From the NCBI GenBank assembly GCA_947258845.1, contig CAMYJZ010000009.1:1-34799 (forward strand): 34,799 nucleotides of DNA. The letters run 5' to 3'. The notes under the pieces are model-generated. The model searched no databases. It was not told where the DNA came from and saw nothing but the letters and a program-made list of their open reading frames with translations. Positions within the stretch are counted from its first letter, which is position 1, and each line of letters opens with the position of its first letter. Both the position numbers and the translations under genes were made by a program. Source of the DNA: an uncultured Ectothiorhodospiraceae bacterium (GTDB taxonomy: Bacteria > Pseudomonadota > Gammaproteobacteria > UBA9214). Shown in pieces: positions 7,051 to 15,815 of the stretch.

Positions 7051-7134
7051 GGCTAGCTCCTCACCCCTCGACCTCAACCCAACAAAAACCCCGCCACAAG
7101 GGCGGGGGTTTTTGTTGGCTGGCGGACTAGGATT
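7051..7134. repeat. 84-bp direct repeat, copy 2 (overlaps the intact tRNA-Gln)
   Basis: Second copy of the 84-bp sequence at 6881, offset by 170 bases. Here it runs into the intact tRNA-Gln gene, so this is presumably the original and the left copy the duplicate. Confidence 0.95.
7084..7113 (-). terminator. Intrinsic terminator after tRNA-Gln
   Basis: AAAAACCCCGCC-ACAA-GGGCGGGGGTTTTT forms a strong GC stem flanked by A and T runs, just downstream of the tRNA on the minus strand. It would end the whole rplM-rpsI-tRNA transcript. A second identical hairpin lies at 6914-6943 within the left repeat copy. Confidence 0.85.
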
Positions 7135-7189
7135 CGAACCTAGATTAGAGGAGTCAGAGTCCTCTGTCCTGCCGTTAGACGATCCGCCA
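7116..7189 (-). tRNA. tRNA-Gln (anticodon CUG)
   Basis: On the minus strand the sequence folds into a full cloverleaf: a 7-bp acceptor stem (TGGCGGA/TCCGCCA), a D-arm (GTC...GAC), an anticodon stem GAGGA/TCCTC around loop CTCTGAC, a T-arm (CTAGG TTCGAAT CCTAG), discriminator G, and an encoded CCA. Anticodon CUG reads the glutamine codon CAG. The 5' end lies only 15 bases after the rpsI stop codon with no room for a usual promoter, so it is probably cut out of the ribosomal-protein transcript. Confidence 0.95.
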
Positions 7190-7204
7190 AAAAGCGGGTG
7201 GCGA

Positions 7205-7594
7205 TTAACGCTTGGAGAATTGCGGTGCGCGGCGCGCCTTGTGCAGGCCAACCTTCTTGCGCTCGACCTGGCGTGAATCGCGGGTCACGAAGCCGGCTCG
7301 GCGCATCGGTGAACGCAGCTCGCCATCGTATTCAATCAGGGCGCGGGTGATACCGTGACGGATGGCACCGGCCTGGCCGCTCATGCCGCCGCCCCTGACG
7401 GTGACCTTGATATCGAAGCTGGCGGCCATATCGGCCTTCTCCAGCGGCTGGCGCACGATCATGCGTGCCGTCTCACGGCCGAAGTACTGGTCCAGCGGAC
7501 GGTCGTTGACCGTGATGCTGCCACTGCCCTTGCGCAGGAACACGCGCGCGGTAGAGGTCTTGCGGCGTCCGGTGCTGTAGTAGGTATCGCTCAT
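7205..7594 (-). CDS. rpsI: 30S ribosomal protein S9
   Basis: A 129-residue protein with the S9 signatures: [16 protein letters not shown] at the N-terminus, the [15 protein letters not shown] loop in the middle, and the basic RRAPQFSKR tail, which in S9 reaches the ribosomal P site. Length and sequence are typical for Gammaproteobacteria. It follows rplM by 52 bases, the usual rplM-rpsI operon. Nothing in it is unusual; the tRNA-Gln close behind its stop codon is the notable part of this locus. Confidence 0.98.
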   Translation of the reverse strand: MSDTYYSTGRRKTSTARVFLRKGSGSITVNDRPLDQYFGRETARMIVRQPLEKADMAASFDIKVTVRGGGMSGQAGAIRHGITRALIEYDGELRSPMRRAGFVTRDSRQVERKKVGLHKARRAPQFSKR

Positions 7595-7646
7595 GCTTGG
7601 GTTTTCCTGTTACTGACTGTGGGCCGGGACAAGTACTACGCCCGAA

Positions 7647-8075
7647 TTAGAAATCCAGTGTCCTGGGTTGCTGGGCCGTGTGCTGGTGCTCCGGGCCGGC
7701 ATAGACCTTGAGCTTGCGGTACATTGCACGCCCCAGGGAATTCTTCGGGAGCATACCCTTGACGGCCAGCTCGATCACCCGTCCGGGATTCTTCGCCTGC
7801 AGCTTCTCGAAACTGATGGATTTCAGGTTGCCGATGTAACCCGTGTGGTGGTGATACATCTTGTCGGTCGCCTTGCGGCCCGTGACTGCCACCTTGTCCG
7901 CATTGACGACAATAATATAGTCACCCGTATCCACATGCGGCGTATAAATCGGCTTGTGCTTGCCGCGCAAACGGCGCGCGATTTCGGATGCGAGTCGCCC
8001 AAGTGGCTTGTCCGAGGCATCAATCACATACCAGTCGTGATTGACCTCATTCGGTTTCGCGGAAAATGTCCCCAT
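7647..8075 (-). CDS. rplM: 50S ribosomal protein L13
   Basis: A 142-residue protein with clear L13 features: [18 protein letters not shown] start, [37 protein letters not shown], the [18 protein letters not shown] block and a C-terminal [11 protein letters not shown]. The ATG at 8075 fits the family start and has TGGAG upstream; an upstream in-frame ATG at 8105 would add ten non-homologous residues. L13 is a primary-binding large-subunit protein. In E. coli the operon is autoregulated by L13 binding its leader; a small hairpin (8161-8175) at the predicted transcript start could serve that role here. Confidence 0.98.
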   Translation of the reverse strand: MGTFSAKPNEVNHDWYVIDASDKPLGRLASEIARRLRGKHKPIYTPHVDTGDYIIVVNADKVAVTGRKATDKMYHHHTGYIGNLKSISFEKLQAKNPGRVIELAVKGMLPKNSLGRAMYRKLKVYAGPEHQHTAQQPRTLDF

Positions 8076-8178
8076 CAGACTGAACTCCAGACCCTGCCCA
8101 TTCAAAAGAGCGGGGATGTTACAAAAGACGCCATAAACTTACAAGTCCGGCCTCGAAAACGCCGCACATGGCGGCACC

Positions 8179-8206
8179 AGTATAGCGAGAGGGCAGAACG
8201 CTCCAA
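8179..8206 (-). promoter_or_regulatory. Promoter of rplM-rpsI-tRNA-Gln
   Basis: On the minus strand TTGGAG (8201-8206), a 16-base spacer and TATACT (8179-8184) give a good sigma-70 promoter with a start near 8172. It lies downstream of the terminator at 8232-8256, so the ribosomal operon does not depend on the promoter at 8334-8362. Confidence 0.65.
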
Positions 8207-8223
8207 GTGACCGTTCCTGTGAG

Positions 8224-8327
8224 CAAAAAAAAAGCGCGGTTGATGTAACCGCGCTTAATAAACCTCCTTGGGGGGAGGTGGAGGAGCACTGACCGACCAA
8301 GTAGATAGGGGGCAGGCCGATCAGTGT
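8224..8327 (-). ncRNA. Candidate small RNA with own promoter and terminator
   Basis: No reading frame of note exists here, yet the minus strand has all parts of a small-RNA gene. The promoter is TTGACA (8357-8362), a 17-base spacer and GAAAAT (8334-8339), giving a start near 8327. The RNA then forms a 10-bp stem (8315-8324 with 8289-8298, one G-U pair at each of two positions), with a C-rich loop. A second element, CTCCTCCACCTCCCCCC followed by AAGGAGG, can pair CCTCC with GGAGG. It ends with a perfect 10-bp intrinsic terminator hairpin and nine U residues. The CUCC-rich single-stranded segment could pair with ribosome-binding sites of target mRNAs. Expected length is about 100 nt. I do not recognise the family. 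Confidence 0.55.
8232..8256 (-). terminator. Intrinsic terminator of the candidate small RNA
   Basis: AAGCGCGGTT (8232-8241) and AACCGCGCTT (8247-8256) pair perfectly around the loop GATGT. Read on the minus strand, the stem is followed by a run of T (complement of the A run at 8225-8233). It faces leftwards and separates the upstream unit from the rplM promoter. Confidence 0.85.
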
Positions 8328-8333
8328 GTAAGT

Positions 8334-8362
8334 ATTTTCTAATATACTTTTGCCGATGTCAA
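8334..8362 (-). promoter_or_regulatory. Sigma-70 promoter of the candidate small RNA
   Basis: It has a perfect -35 TTGACA (8357-8362), exactly 17 bases of spacer, and GAAAAT as the -10 (8334-8339, 4 of 6 matches). The -10 is suboptimal, which would leave room for regulation. The region upstream (8390-8455) is extremely AT-rich and could act as an UP-like element. Confidence 0.5.
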
Positions 8363-8452
8363 GCGTCGAGGAAGCTTACATGGAAAATTCGGAGGAAAAT
8401 GTGTAACTTGTTGTTATAATTTATTAAATATATATATTATTGAATTTGTTTA

Positions 8453-8479
8453 CAAAAAAAGCTGCACCGGGACGGTGCA
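8453..8479 (-). terminator. Terminator after the ferredoxin gene
   Basis: TGCACC (8463-8468) pairs with GGTGCA (8474-8479) around GGGAC. On the minus strand the stem is followed by GC and seven T residues. It closes the short transcript of the gene ending at 8492. Confidence 0.75.
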
Positions 8480-8491
8480 TGGGGACCGTGC

Positions 8492-8800
8492 CTAGATCTG
8501 CAGACGCTCGACCACGCGCCCCCTGACCAGGTGCTCCTCGATGATTTCATCGATATCTTCCTGATCGAGATAGGAATACCAGACCGCCTCCGGGTACACC
8601 ACGATCACCGGGCCCTCCTCGCAGCGATCGAGGCAACCGGCGGTATTGATGCGCGCCCCGCCCTGGCCCGCGATACCCAGATCCTTGATGCGCCGCTTGG
8701 CGTAGTCGCGCATGCCCCGGGCATCGAAGCGCTGGCAACAGGCGCTGCCATCCTCGCGCAGGTTGGTGCAGAAAAACACGTGATAACGGTAATAGGACAC
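8492..8800 (-). CDS. Thioredoxin-like [2Fe-2S] ferredoxin
   Basis: A 102-residue protein of the thioredoxin-fold [2Fe-2S] ferredoxin family. It starts with YYRYHVFFCTN and has the ligands C11, C21 or C22, C56 and C60, the last two in the signature CLDRCEEGP. The family also includes the NuoE-type subunits; small free-standing members such as this one are common in Gammaproteobacteria, and their partners are mostly unknown. The end is acidic (DQEDIDEIIEEH). It has its own terminator and is divergent from coq7 with an 81-base shared spacer, so it is probably a single-gene transcript. Confidence 0.88.
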   Translation of the reverse strand: MSYYRYHVFFCTNLREDGSACCQRFDARGMRDYAKRRIKDLGIAGQGGARINTAGCLDRCEEGPVIVVYPEAVWYSYLDQEDIDEIIEEHLVRGRVVERLQI

Positions 8801-8881
8801 AGGGCAACGATACTAGAACCGGGGCCCGGGTCACAACGGCAAACCACACCCCCCGGGCCGGAACGTGCTATCTTTTGCTGC

Positions 8882-9526
8882 ATGGACGGGCGCAAAAACA
8901 GTACCGCTGACGATTGCATTGAACAGGTCGACCAGGCGGTCAGGACCCTGTTCGGCAAGCCGATCGGCTCGGGCCGGGACAACCCGGCCCAGACCATCCA
9001 GGACGCCGAACTCTCCGCCACCGAAAAGGCCGAAAGCCTGTGTCTGATGCGTGTCAACCACGCCGGCGAGGTCTGCGCCCAGGCGCTCTACCAGGGGCAG
9101 GCGCTGACCGCGCGGCGCAAAGAGGTACGCGAACAAATGGAACAGGCCGCCACCGAAGAAAATGACCACCTGGCCTGGTGTCGTCAGCGCATCGAGGAAC
9201 TCGGCGGCCGCACCAGCCTGCTGAACCCGTTCTGGTACTCGGGTTCGCTGGTAATCGGCGCCATTACCGGCCTGCTGGGAGACAAGTGGAGTCTCGGCTT
9301 CCTGGCCGAGACCGAAGACCAGGTCGTCAAGCACCTCGACGGACACCTGCAACGCCTGCCCGGGGCCGACAATAAATCCCAGGCCATTCTGCAACAGATG
9401 AGGGCCGATGAGGCCAAGCACAAGGCCACTGCACTCCACTCCGGCGGGTCCGAACTGCCGGAACCGGCAAGACAGCTGATGACCCTTCTCTCCCGGGTCA
9501 TGACCACCACGACCTACCGGCTGTAA
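8882..9526 (+). CDS. coq7: 3-demethoxyubiquinol 3-hydroxylase (Coq7/UbiF-type di-iron)
   Basis: A 214-residue protein of the Coq7 family, which carries out the penultimate ring hydroxylation in ubiquinone synthesis. The di-iron ligands are visible: E63 (NHAGEVCA), E93 with H96 (EENDH), E145 (AETEDQ) and E177 with H180 (DEAKH). The ATG at 8882 fits the family; the frame is open far upstream but over the antisense of the ferredoxin gene. No strong ribosome site is visible. It ends 7 bases from the convergent speD stop. Possession of Coq7 points to ubiquinone, and so to an organism with aerobic or flexible respiration. Confidence 0.95.
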   Translation: MDGRKNSTADDCIEQVDQAVRTLFGKPIGSGRDNPAQTIQDAELSATEKAESLCLMRVNHAGEVCAQALYQGQALTARRKEVREQMEQAATEENDHLAWCRQRIEELGGRTSLLNPFWYSGSLVIGAITGLLGDKWSLGFLAETEDQVVKHLDGHLQRLPGADNKSQAILQQMRADEAKHKATALHSGGSELPEPARQLMTLLSRVMTTTTYRL

Positions 9527-9533
9527 ATCCGGC

Positions 9534-10334
9534 TCAGTGCCTGCCACGGCGCATGTTGCGGCCGTAGAACATCTCCAGCATCTCGCGTTGTACCTTGGTG
9601 CGAATCTTGCGCTGCTCGGCCACGCTCAGCGCTTCCTTTCCGACCCCGAACAGGTAATCGTCCAGATCGATTTCCTTCAGCATCATCTTGGTGTGAAACA
9701 GGTTTTCCTGGTACACATTGACGTCGATCATCTGGTAGGCATCGCGGCTGTCGCGTGACAGGAAGTTCTGGATGGAATCGATCTTGTGGTCGATAAAGTG
9801 CTTCTTGCCGTGCACGTCACGGGTAAAACCGCGCACCCGGTAATCAACGATGACGATGTCAGATTCGAAACTGTGGATCAGGTAATTCAGGGCCTTCAGC
9901 GGAGATACCCGGCCACAGGTCGAGACATCGATATCCGCGCGGAAGGTACTGATGCCGTGGTCCGGGTGGCTCTCGGGATAGGTGTGCACGGTGATATGGC
10001 TCTTGTCGAGGTGCGCGACCACCGCCTCCGGCAGAGGGCCGGGGGCCTCGGTATTCGACAGCTGTCCGGCACCGGCCGGCTCCTCGGAAATCAGCATGGT
10101 GACGCTGGCCCCCTGGGGATCGTAGTCCTGGCGCGCCACGTTGAGGATAGTGGCGCCGATGATCTCGGCCACGTCGGTGAGTATCCCGGTCAGGCGTTCG
10201 GCGTTATAGGCATCATCGATGTATTCGATGTACTCGTGTCGATGCGACTGCGACTCGGCATAGCAGATGTCATAGATATTGAAACTGAGGGTCTTGGTGA
10301 GATTGTTAAACCCGTGCAGTTTGAGCTTGTGCAT
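9534..10334 (-). CDS. speD: S-adenosylmethionine decarboxylase proenzyme
   Basis: A 266-residue protein closely matching E. coli SpeD over its length: [20 protein letters not shown] start, [13 protein letters not shown], and [17 protein letters not shown] containing S112, where the proenzyme cuts itself to make the pyruvoyl group. The enzyme supplies decarboxylated SAM for spermidine synthesis. The ATG at 10334 is preceded by TTTGGAGT. The C-terminal YGRNM is conserved. No spermidine synthase gene lies next to it. It sits beside the yhfA-type gene in the same direction, as in Pseudomonas. Confidence 0.97.
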   Translation of the reverse strand: MHKLKLHGFNNLTKTLSFNIYDICYAESQSHRHEYIEYIDDAYNAERLTGILTDVAEIIGATILNVARQDYDPQGASVTMLISEEPAGAGQLSNTEAPGPLPEAVVAHLDKSHITVHTYPESHPDHGISTFRADIDVSTCGRVSPLKALNYLIHSFESDIVIVDYRVRGFTRDVHGKKHFIDHKIDSIQNFLSRDSRDAYQMIDVNVYQENLFHTKMMLKEIDLDDYLFGVGKEALSVAEQRKIRTKVQREMLEMFYGRNMRRGRH

Positions 10335-10440
10335 TGCCACGACTCCAAACCACCGCCAGCGAATCAGATCGGAGTTCCGGTGGCCCCGGTCAAAGGGATA
10401 ATGACAGCCCCCCCCGCGGGGAAGCCGGAGAATGCCGCGG

Positions 10441-10468
10441 AGTGTACACAGGAATACGCACCCGCCAA
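10441..10468 (-). promoter_or_regulatory. Possible speD promoter
   Basis: TTGGCG (10463-10468), a 16-base spacer and TACACT (10441-10446) on the minus strand would start speD transcription about 100 bases before its ATG. Confidence 0.4.
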
Positions 10469-10512
10469 AGCGATATTGACCACTCTCGACAGTCAAGGAG
10501 ACGGACGTGGGG

Positions 10513-10944
10513 CTAACCGGATTCCACTGCCGCAGCAACGATTTCGTAATCGTGGCTGATCTTCACGGCCTTGCTCAGCATAATCGAGGCAGAACAATAC
10601 TTTTCAGCGGACAGCTCGACGGCGCGCGCGACCTGTTTCCCGGACAGGCCATCCCCGCTGACGATAAAATGCACATGAATATGGGTGAATACCCTGGGGG
10701 GCTGCTCGGCACGCTCGGCCTCCAGCTCCACCACGCAGTCGGTTACCGGCTGGCGCGCCCGCTTGAGGATGTGGATCACATCGAAGGCGGTACAGCCACC
10801 CATGCCGATCAGGAGCATTTCCATCGGCCGGATCCCGAGATCACGGCCGCCGCTTTCCGGCGGCCCGTCCATGACGACGGCATGGCCACTGCCCGACTCA
10901 CCGACGAAACTGACCCCCTCAATCCACTTGATACGCGCTTTCAT
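10513..10944 (-). CDS. OsmC-family protein, YhfA-type
   Basis: A 143-residue OsmC/Ohr-fold protein. It has the [22 protein letters not shown] segment with the conserved cysteine of the family and the [15 protein letters not shown] segment with the second cysteine. In OsmC/Ohr proteins this pair reduces organic peroxides; YhfA-type members are less studied. In E. coli yhfA also lies divergently next to crp, as here. The start at 10944 has AGGAAAA upstream. A perfect CRP operator (10968-10983) lies 24 bases before the start codon and could control it. Confidence 0.88.
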   Translation of the reverse strand: MKARIKWIEGVSFVGESGSGHAVVMDGPPESGGRDLGIRPMEMLLIGMGGCTAFDVIHILKRARQPVTDCVVELEAERAEQPPRVFTHIHVHFIVSGDGLSGKQVARAVELSAEKYCSASIMLSKAVKISHDYEIVAAAVESG

Positions 10945-10967
10945 GATGAAGACATTTTCCTGAAAAA

Positions 10968-10983
10968 TGTGAAGCCTATCACA
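10968..10983. promoter_or_regulatory. Perfect CRP/Vfr operator between yhfA-type gene and crp
   Basis: TGTGA-AGCCTA-TCACA matches the CRP consensus TGTGA-N6-TCACA exactly, with favourable flanks (AAAAA before, GTT after). It is 24 bases from the start codon of the OsmC gene and 60 bases before the Crp start, so it is likely an autoregulatory site for the gene at 11044 and may affect both genes. Confidence 0.8.
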
Positions 10984-11043
10984 GTTCTTTTGATGTCATG
11001 ACCCCGTCCTCAAGTGCCGGGAGCGGGCGCCGATACAGGGTGT

Positions 11044-11709
11044 ATGCATGCCTTATCCAAACCAGCCAACCTGGAAGACAGGCACCTCCCGGCGACGGTA
11101 AACCCCTGCGTGGGCCGTTTCCTGGAGCACTGCCACCGGCGTACCTATCCGCCCAAGTGCGCCATTATCCATGCCGGTGACCAGCCCGATGTGCTGTACT
11201 ACATCATCAGCGGTTCGGTCACCGTCCTGATGGAGGACGAGAGCGGACACGAGATCGTCCTGGCCTACATCAATTCCGGCGGCTTCTTCGGGGAAATGGG
11301 GCTGTTCGGGGAACATCCCAACCGCAGCGCCTGGATACGCACGCGCAGCGAATGCCTGGTGGCCGAGATCAGTTACAACCGGTTCCGCGCCCTGGCAAAG
11401 GAAGACCCGGACATCCTGCTGGAACTGACTGCACAGCTGGCCACGCGCCTGCGCCAGACCAGCCGCAAGGTCAGCAACCTCGCCTTCCTGGATGTAACCG
11501 GCCGGATTGCCCATACCCTGCTTGAATTGTGCAAGGAACCGGATGCCATGACCCACCCGGACGGCATGCAGATCAAGATCACCCGCCAGGAACTTGGCCG
11601 GATCGTGGGATGCTCGCGCGAGATGGCCGGACGGGTCCTGAAGGCACTGGCCGAGGAAGGTCATATCTCGGTCAAGGGAAAGACCATCGTCGTCTTCGGC
11701 ACCCGCTGA
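11044..11709 (+). CDS. crp: cAMP receptor protein (Crp/Vfr)
   Basis: A 221-residue regulator closely similar to E. coli Crp and Pseudomonas Vfr. The cAMP-binding residues are all present: G83-E84 (GEMGLF), R94-S95 (RSAW) and T139-S140. The DNA-reading helix [12 protein letters not shown] keeps R192, E193 and R197, which in E. coli read the TGTGA half-site. It should therefore bind cAMP and classical CRP sites, one of which lies directly upstream. The ATG at 11044 was chosen over a GTG at 11014 because the N-terminus then has nearly the Vfr length. No strong ribosome site is visible. It is followed convergently by trpC, 26 bases away. Confidence 0.95.
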   Translation: MHALSKPANLEDRHLPATVNPCVGRFLEHCHRRTYPPKCAIIHAGDQPDVLYYIISGSVTVLMEDESGHEIVLAYINSGGFFGEMGLFGEHPNRSAWIRTRSECLVAEISYNRFRALAKEDPDILLELTAQLATRLRQTSRKVSNLAFLDVTGRIAHTLLELCKEPDAMTHPDGMQIKITRQELGRIVGCSREMAGRVLKALAEEGHISVKGKTIVVFGTR

Positions 11710-11735
11710 CAGGCGCCACCCTGGCGCAACCAGCG

Positions 11736-12533
11736 CTAGGCAAACAGTTCCGCCAGTTTCTCGCCCGGATCACTGGCCTTCATGAAGGCCTCCCCCACCA
11801 GAAAAGTATGCACGCCATGGGAGCGCATCAGCGCGACATCCTCACGGGTATGTATGCCGCTTTCGGTCACCACGATACGATCATCGGGTATCTGCTCCAG
11901 CAGCTCCAGCGTAACCTCCAGACGGGTCTCGAAGCTGCGCAGGTTACGGTTATTGATGCCGATCAGGGGTGCGTCCGTCTTCAATGCGCGCGCCAGTTCG
12001 GCCCGGTCATGCACCTCGACCAGCACGTCCATGCCCAGGTCCCCGGCCAGGGCGAGCAGTTCTCCAAGCATGGCGTCATCCAGCGCCGCCACAATCAGCA
12101 GGATGCAGTCGGCCCCGATGGCGCGCGCCTCGTGGACCTGGTAGGGATCAATGATGAAATCCTTGCGCAACACCGGCAGGCTGCAGGCCGCGCGCGCCTG
12201 CCGCAGGAAGACATCTGAACCCTTGAAGAAATCGACATCCGTCAGCACCGACAGGCAGGCGGCCCCGCCATGCTCATAGCTGGCGGCGATCTGCACCGGA
12301 TCGAAGTCCGCGCGCAGGATGCCGCGGCTCGGTGATGCCTGCTTCACCTCGGCGATCACCGCCGGCCGGCCGGCCTCCAGCCTGCCTTTCAGCGCCGCCA
12401 GGAAATCGCGCACCGGGTCCGCCGCCGCGACCTGTTGACCCAGTTCTTCCAGGCCGAGGCTGCGCTTGCGCGTGGCGATCTCCTCGAGCTTGCGGGCCAG
12501 GATCTTCCTGAGGATGTCCGGGGTATCGTTCAT
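11736..12533 (-). CDS. trpC: Indole-3-glycerol-phosphate synthase
   Basis: A 265-residue TIM-barrel enzyme for the fourth step of tryptophan synthesis. It has the diagnostic [13 protein letters not shown] (catalytic Glu and Lys) near residue 60, [12 protein letters not shown] with the catalytic Lys, and [11 protein letters not shown]. It is a free-standing enzyme, not fused to TrpF. The ATG at 12533 begins eight bases after the trpD stop, which indicates translational coupling. It is the last gene of the rpe-gph-trpEGDC run. trpA, trpB and trpF are not in the window. Confidence 0.96.
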   Translation of the reverse strand: MNDTPDILRKILARKLEEIATRKRSLGLEELGQQVAAADPVRDFLAALKGRLEAGRPAVIAEVKQASPSRGILRADFDPVQIAASYEHGGAACLSVLTDVDFFKGSDVFLRQARAACSLPVLRKDFIIDPYQVHEARAIGADCILLIVAALDDAMLGELLALAGDLGMDVLVEVHDRAELARALKTDAPLIGINNRNLRSFETRLEVTLELLEQIPDDRIVVTESGIHTREDVALMRSHGVHTFLVGEAFMKASDPGEKLAELFA

Positions 12534-12540
12534 GCCCCGC

Positions 12541-13557
<1,017 letters not shown>

Positions 13558-13585
13558 GAAGGTCTCCCCCTATGAGTCGGGGCCG

Positions 13586-14170
13586 TCAGGCCCGGATATC
13601 CAGAAAATTACGCAGCAGGTCATGACCACAAGCGGTCAGTATCGACTCCGGGTGAAACTGCACACCCTCCACCGGCAGTTCCCGGTGACGCACACCCATG
13701 ATCTCGTCCAGTTCGCCCTGCGCATCCACGGTCCAGGCCGTGGCCTCCAGGCAGTCGGGCAGGGAATCGGGCTCGATCACGAGCGAGTGGTAGCGCGTCG
13801 CCTCGAACGGCTGCGGCAGACCCCGGAAGACACCCCGGTCATTGTGCTGGATCATGGATGTCTTGCCGTGCATGATCTCGCGCGCGTGCCCGATGCGACC
13901 GCCGAAGGCCTGGCCGATACTCTGGTGCCCGAGGCAGACCCCGAGTATGGGCAGGCGGCCGGCGAAGCGCCTGATGGTGTCGACCGAGACCCCGGCCTCG
14001 TTCGGTGTGCACGGCCCCGGTGAAATGACAATACGTTCCGGTGCCAGGGCCTCGATTTCATCCAGGGTGATCTTGTCATTGCGGAACACGCGCACGTCGG
14101 CACCCAGCTCGCCCAGGTACTGGACCAGGTTGTAGGTAAACGAATCGTAGTTATCGATCATCAACAGCAT
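13586..14170 (-). CDS. trpG: Anthranilate synthase component II (glutamine amidotransferase)
   Basis: A 194-residue class I glutamine amidotransferase that releases ammonia for TrpE. The triad is C79 (GVCLGHQ), H173 and E175 (QFHPES). [17 protein letters not shown] at the start and the [10 protein letters not shown] oxyanion loop identify the TrpG/PabA family. Such proteins often serve both TrpE and PabB. Position between trpE and trpD supports the Trp role. Confidence 0.96.
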   Translation of the reverse strand: MLLMIDNYDSFTYNLVQYLGELGADVRVFRNDKITLDEIEALAPERIVISPGPCTPNEAGVSVDTIRRFAGRLPILGVCLGHQSIGQAFGGRIGHAREIMHGKTSMIQHNDRGVFRGLPQPFEATRYHSLVIEPDSLPDCLEATAWTVDAQGELDEIMGVRHRELPVEGVQFHPESILTACGHDLLRNFLDIRA

Positions 14171-14200
14171 GATGACCCCCGTTCAGGACAAGCGCATCGA

Positions 14201-15691
14201 CTAGTCATTTGCAGCACCCTTCAGTCCCCGGCAGGCCATGGCAACCGCGCGAAAGATGGCGCGCCCCTTGTTCATGGTCTCATCCCATTCGTTGCGCGGC
14301 ACCGAGTCCGCCACGATGCCGGCCCCGGCCTGGATGTGCAGGGTACCGTCCTTGATAACCGCGGTGCGGATGGCAATGGCGGTGTCCATGTTGCCGGACC
14401 AGGACAGGTAGCCGACAGCGCCGGCGTAGACCCCGCGTTTCACCGGCTCCAGCTCGTCGATGATCTCCATGGCGCGAATCTTGGGGGCGCCGCTGACGGT
14501 ACCGGCCGGGAAGGTGGCGCGCAGCACGTCGATTGCGCTCATGCCGGCGCGTTTACGGCCGGTCACGTTGGAGACGATGTGCATGACGTGCGAATAGCGC
14601 TCGACGACCATCTTTTCGGTCAGCCTGACACTGCCGATCTCGCTCACCCGGCCGGCGTCGTTGCGACCCAGGTCGATCAGCATCAGGTGCTCGGCCAGCT
14701 CCTTTGGATCAGCCAGCAGGTCAGCCTCCAGCCGCTGGTCCTCGGCCTCATCGCGCCCGCGCGGACGGGTACCGGCGATCGGCCGGACCGTGACCACTTC
14801 ATCCTCCAGGTGCACCAGGATTTCCGGTGATGAGCCGACGATCTGGAAATCACCGAGATCCAGAAAATACATGTACGGCGAGGGATTGAGGCTGCGCAGG
14901 GCGCGGTACAGGTCGAGCGGCGGCGCCGGATAGGGGATCGACATGCGCTGCGACAGCACCACCTGCATGGCATCGCCCTCGACGATGTAGTCCTTGATGC
15001 GGCCGACGGCGGACTCGAATCCCTCGCGGGTAAAACCGGATACGAAATCGGATTCCTCAACGGCATGACCAACGCCGCCGCCGTTGTAGGCAGTGGCCGC
15101 GGTACGCAGGCCTTCCGCCAGTGCGTCGAGCCGCGCCTGCCCCCGTTCCAGGGCAGCATCAGCCGCCGGATCGACATGCACGATCAGCATTAACGTACCG
15201 GCCAGGTTGTCGAATACCAGCAACTCGTCGGACACCATCAGCAGGATGTCCGGACAACCGATCAGGTCGGGCTGGTCGAATTCCTCCAGCCGGGGCTCGA
15301 TGTAACGCACCGTGTCATAGCCGAAATAGCCGACCAGGCCGCCGGTGAAGCGCGGCAGATTGGGTAGCTCGGGGGCACGAAAGCGTGACTGGTAGTCTTC
15401 AAGCCAGGCCAGCGGGTCGTCGCTGGTGGCCGACTCCACGACCTCGTCATTGCGCAGCAGGCTGACCTCGTTGCCGCTGATGCGCAACACCGTCTCGCAG
15501 GGCAGACCGATGATGGAATAACGCCCCCACTTCTCTCCGCCATGCACGGATTCGAGCAAATAGGAGTAAGGTCCCTTGGCCAGCTTGAGATAGGTGCTCA
15601 GGGGCGTATCGAGATCCGCAAGGATCTCGCGCATTACCGGTATGCGGTTATAGCCCTCGCGGGCCAGCGATTCGAATTGTTCAGGTGTCAT
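14201..15691 (-). CDS. trpE: Anthranilate synthase component I
   Basis: A 496-residue chorismate-using enzyme. The feedback site LLES ([16 protein letters not shown]) near residue 50 is present, so tryptophan inhibition is expected. The catalytic half has the [29 protein letters not shown] and [15 protein letters not shown] blocks. The ATG at 15691 lies behind AAGGTGAG; a GTG at 15700 is a possible longer start. A long hairpin (15718-15783) and a small open frame occupy the leader. Confidence 0.97.
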   Translation of the reverse strand: MTPEQFESLAREGYNRIPVMREILADLDTPLSTYLKLAKGPYSYLLESVHGGEKWGRYSIIGLPCETVLRISGNEVSLLRNDEVVESATSDDPLAWLEDYQSRFRAPELPNLPRFTGGLVGYFGYDTVRYIEPRLEEFDQPDLIGCPDILLMVSDELLVFDNLAGTLMLIVHVDPAADAALERGQARLDALAEGLRTAATAYNGGGVGHAVEESDFVSGFTREGFESAVGRIKDYIVEGDAMQVVLSQRMSIPYPAPPLDLYRALRSLNPSPYMYFLDLGDFQIVGSSPEILVHLEDEVVTVRPIAGTRPRGRDEAEDQRLEADLLADPKELAEHLMLIDLGRNDAGRVSEIGSVRLTEKMVVERYSHVMHIVSNVTGRKRAGMSAIDVLRATFPAGTVSGAPKIRAMEIIDELEPVKRGVYAGAVGYLSWSGNMDTAIAIRTAVIKDGTLHIQAGAGIVADSVPRNEWDETMNKGRAIFRAVAMACRGLKGAAND

Positions 15692-15809
15692 TGCACTCAC
15701 CTTTGAGAATACCTTTGGGTACGGAACCGTCGATCAGCAAGCAAGCGGCGCCACGCCATCGGCTGCTGACAGGTTCCCGTACCAGGTAGTGCTCTCCAGT
15801 GAACTGCAT
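15681..15809 (-). CDS. Possible 42-residue leader ORF overlapping the trpE start
   Basis: An ATG six bases after the gph stop opens a 42-codon frame whose stop TGA lies inside the trpE start region (overlap of 11 bases), a layout that would couple its translation to trpE. It has only one tryptophan (codon 18), so it is not a classic trp leader peptide. No strong ribosome site precedes it. Confidence 0.25.
   Translation of the reverse strand: MQFTGEHYLVREPVSSRWRGAACLLIDGSVPKGILKGECNDT
15718..15783 (-). promoter_or_regulatory. Long hairpin in the trpE leader
   Basis: On the minus strand GGTACGGGAACC (15772-15783) pairs with GGTTCCGTACC (15718-15728) with one bulged base. Inside it TCAGCA (15764-15769) pairs with TGCTGA (15734-15739), and a GC-rich tip follows. 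The stem ends about 27 bases before the trpE ATG. No U-run follows, so it is not an intrinsic terminator; it may control mRNA stability, RNase processing or trpE translation. Confidence 0.55.
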
Positions 15810-15815
15810 AATCGC

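Noticed and set aside
7205-7276. Plus-strand frame running from the tRNA repeats into rpsI
   Set aside because: It is the reverse of the terminator, tRNA and rpsI; the duplicated peptide SSPLDLNPTKTPPQGRG comes only from the 84-bp DNA repeat.
8531-8881. N-terminal extension of the coq7 frame by 117 codons
   Set aside because: The extension is antisense to the ferredoxin gene, and Coq7 proteins begin at the ATG at 8882.
15692-15815. Classic trp attenuator
   Set aside because: No adjacent Trp codons, no alternative terminator stem with a U-run.
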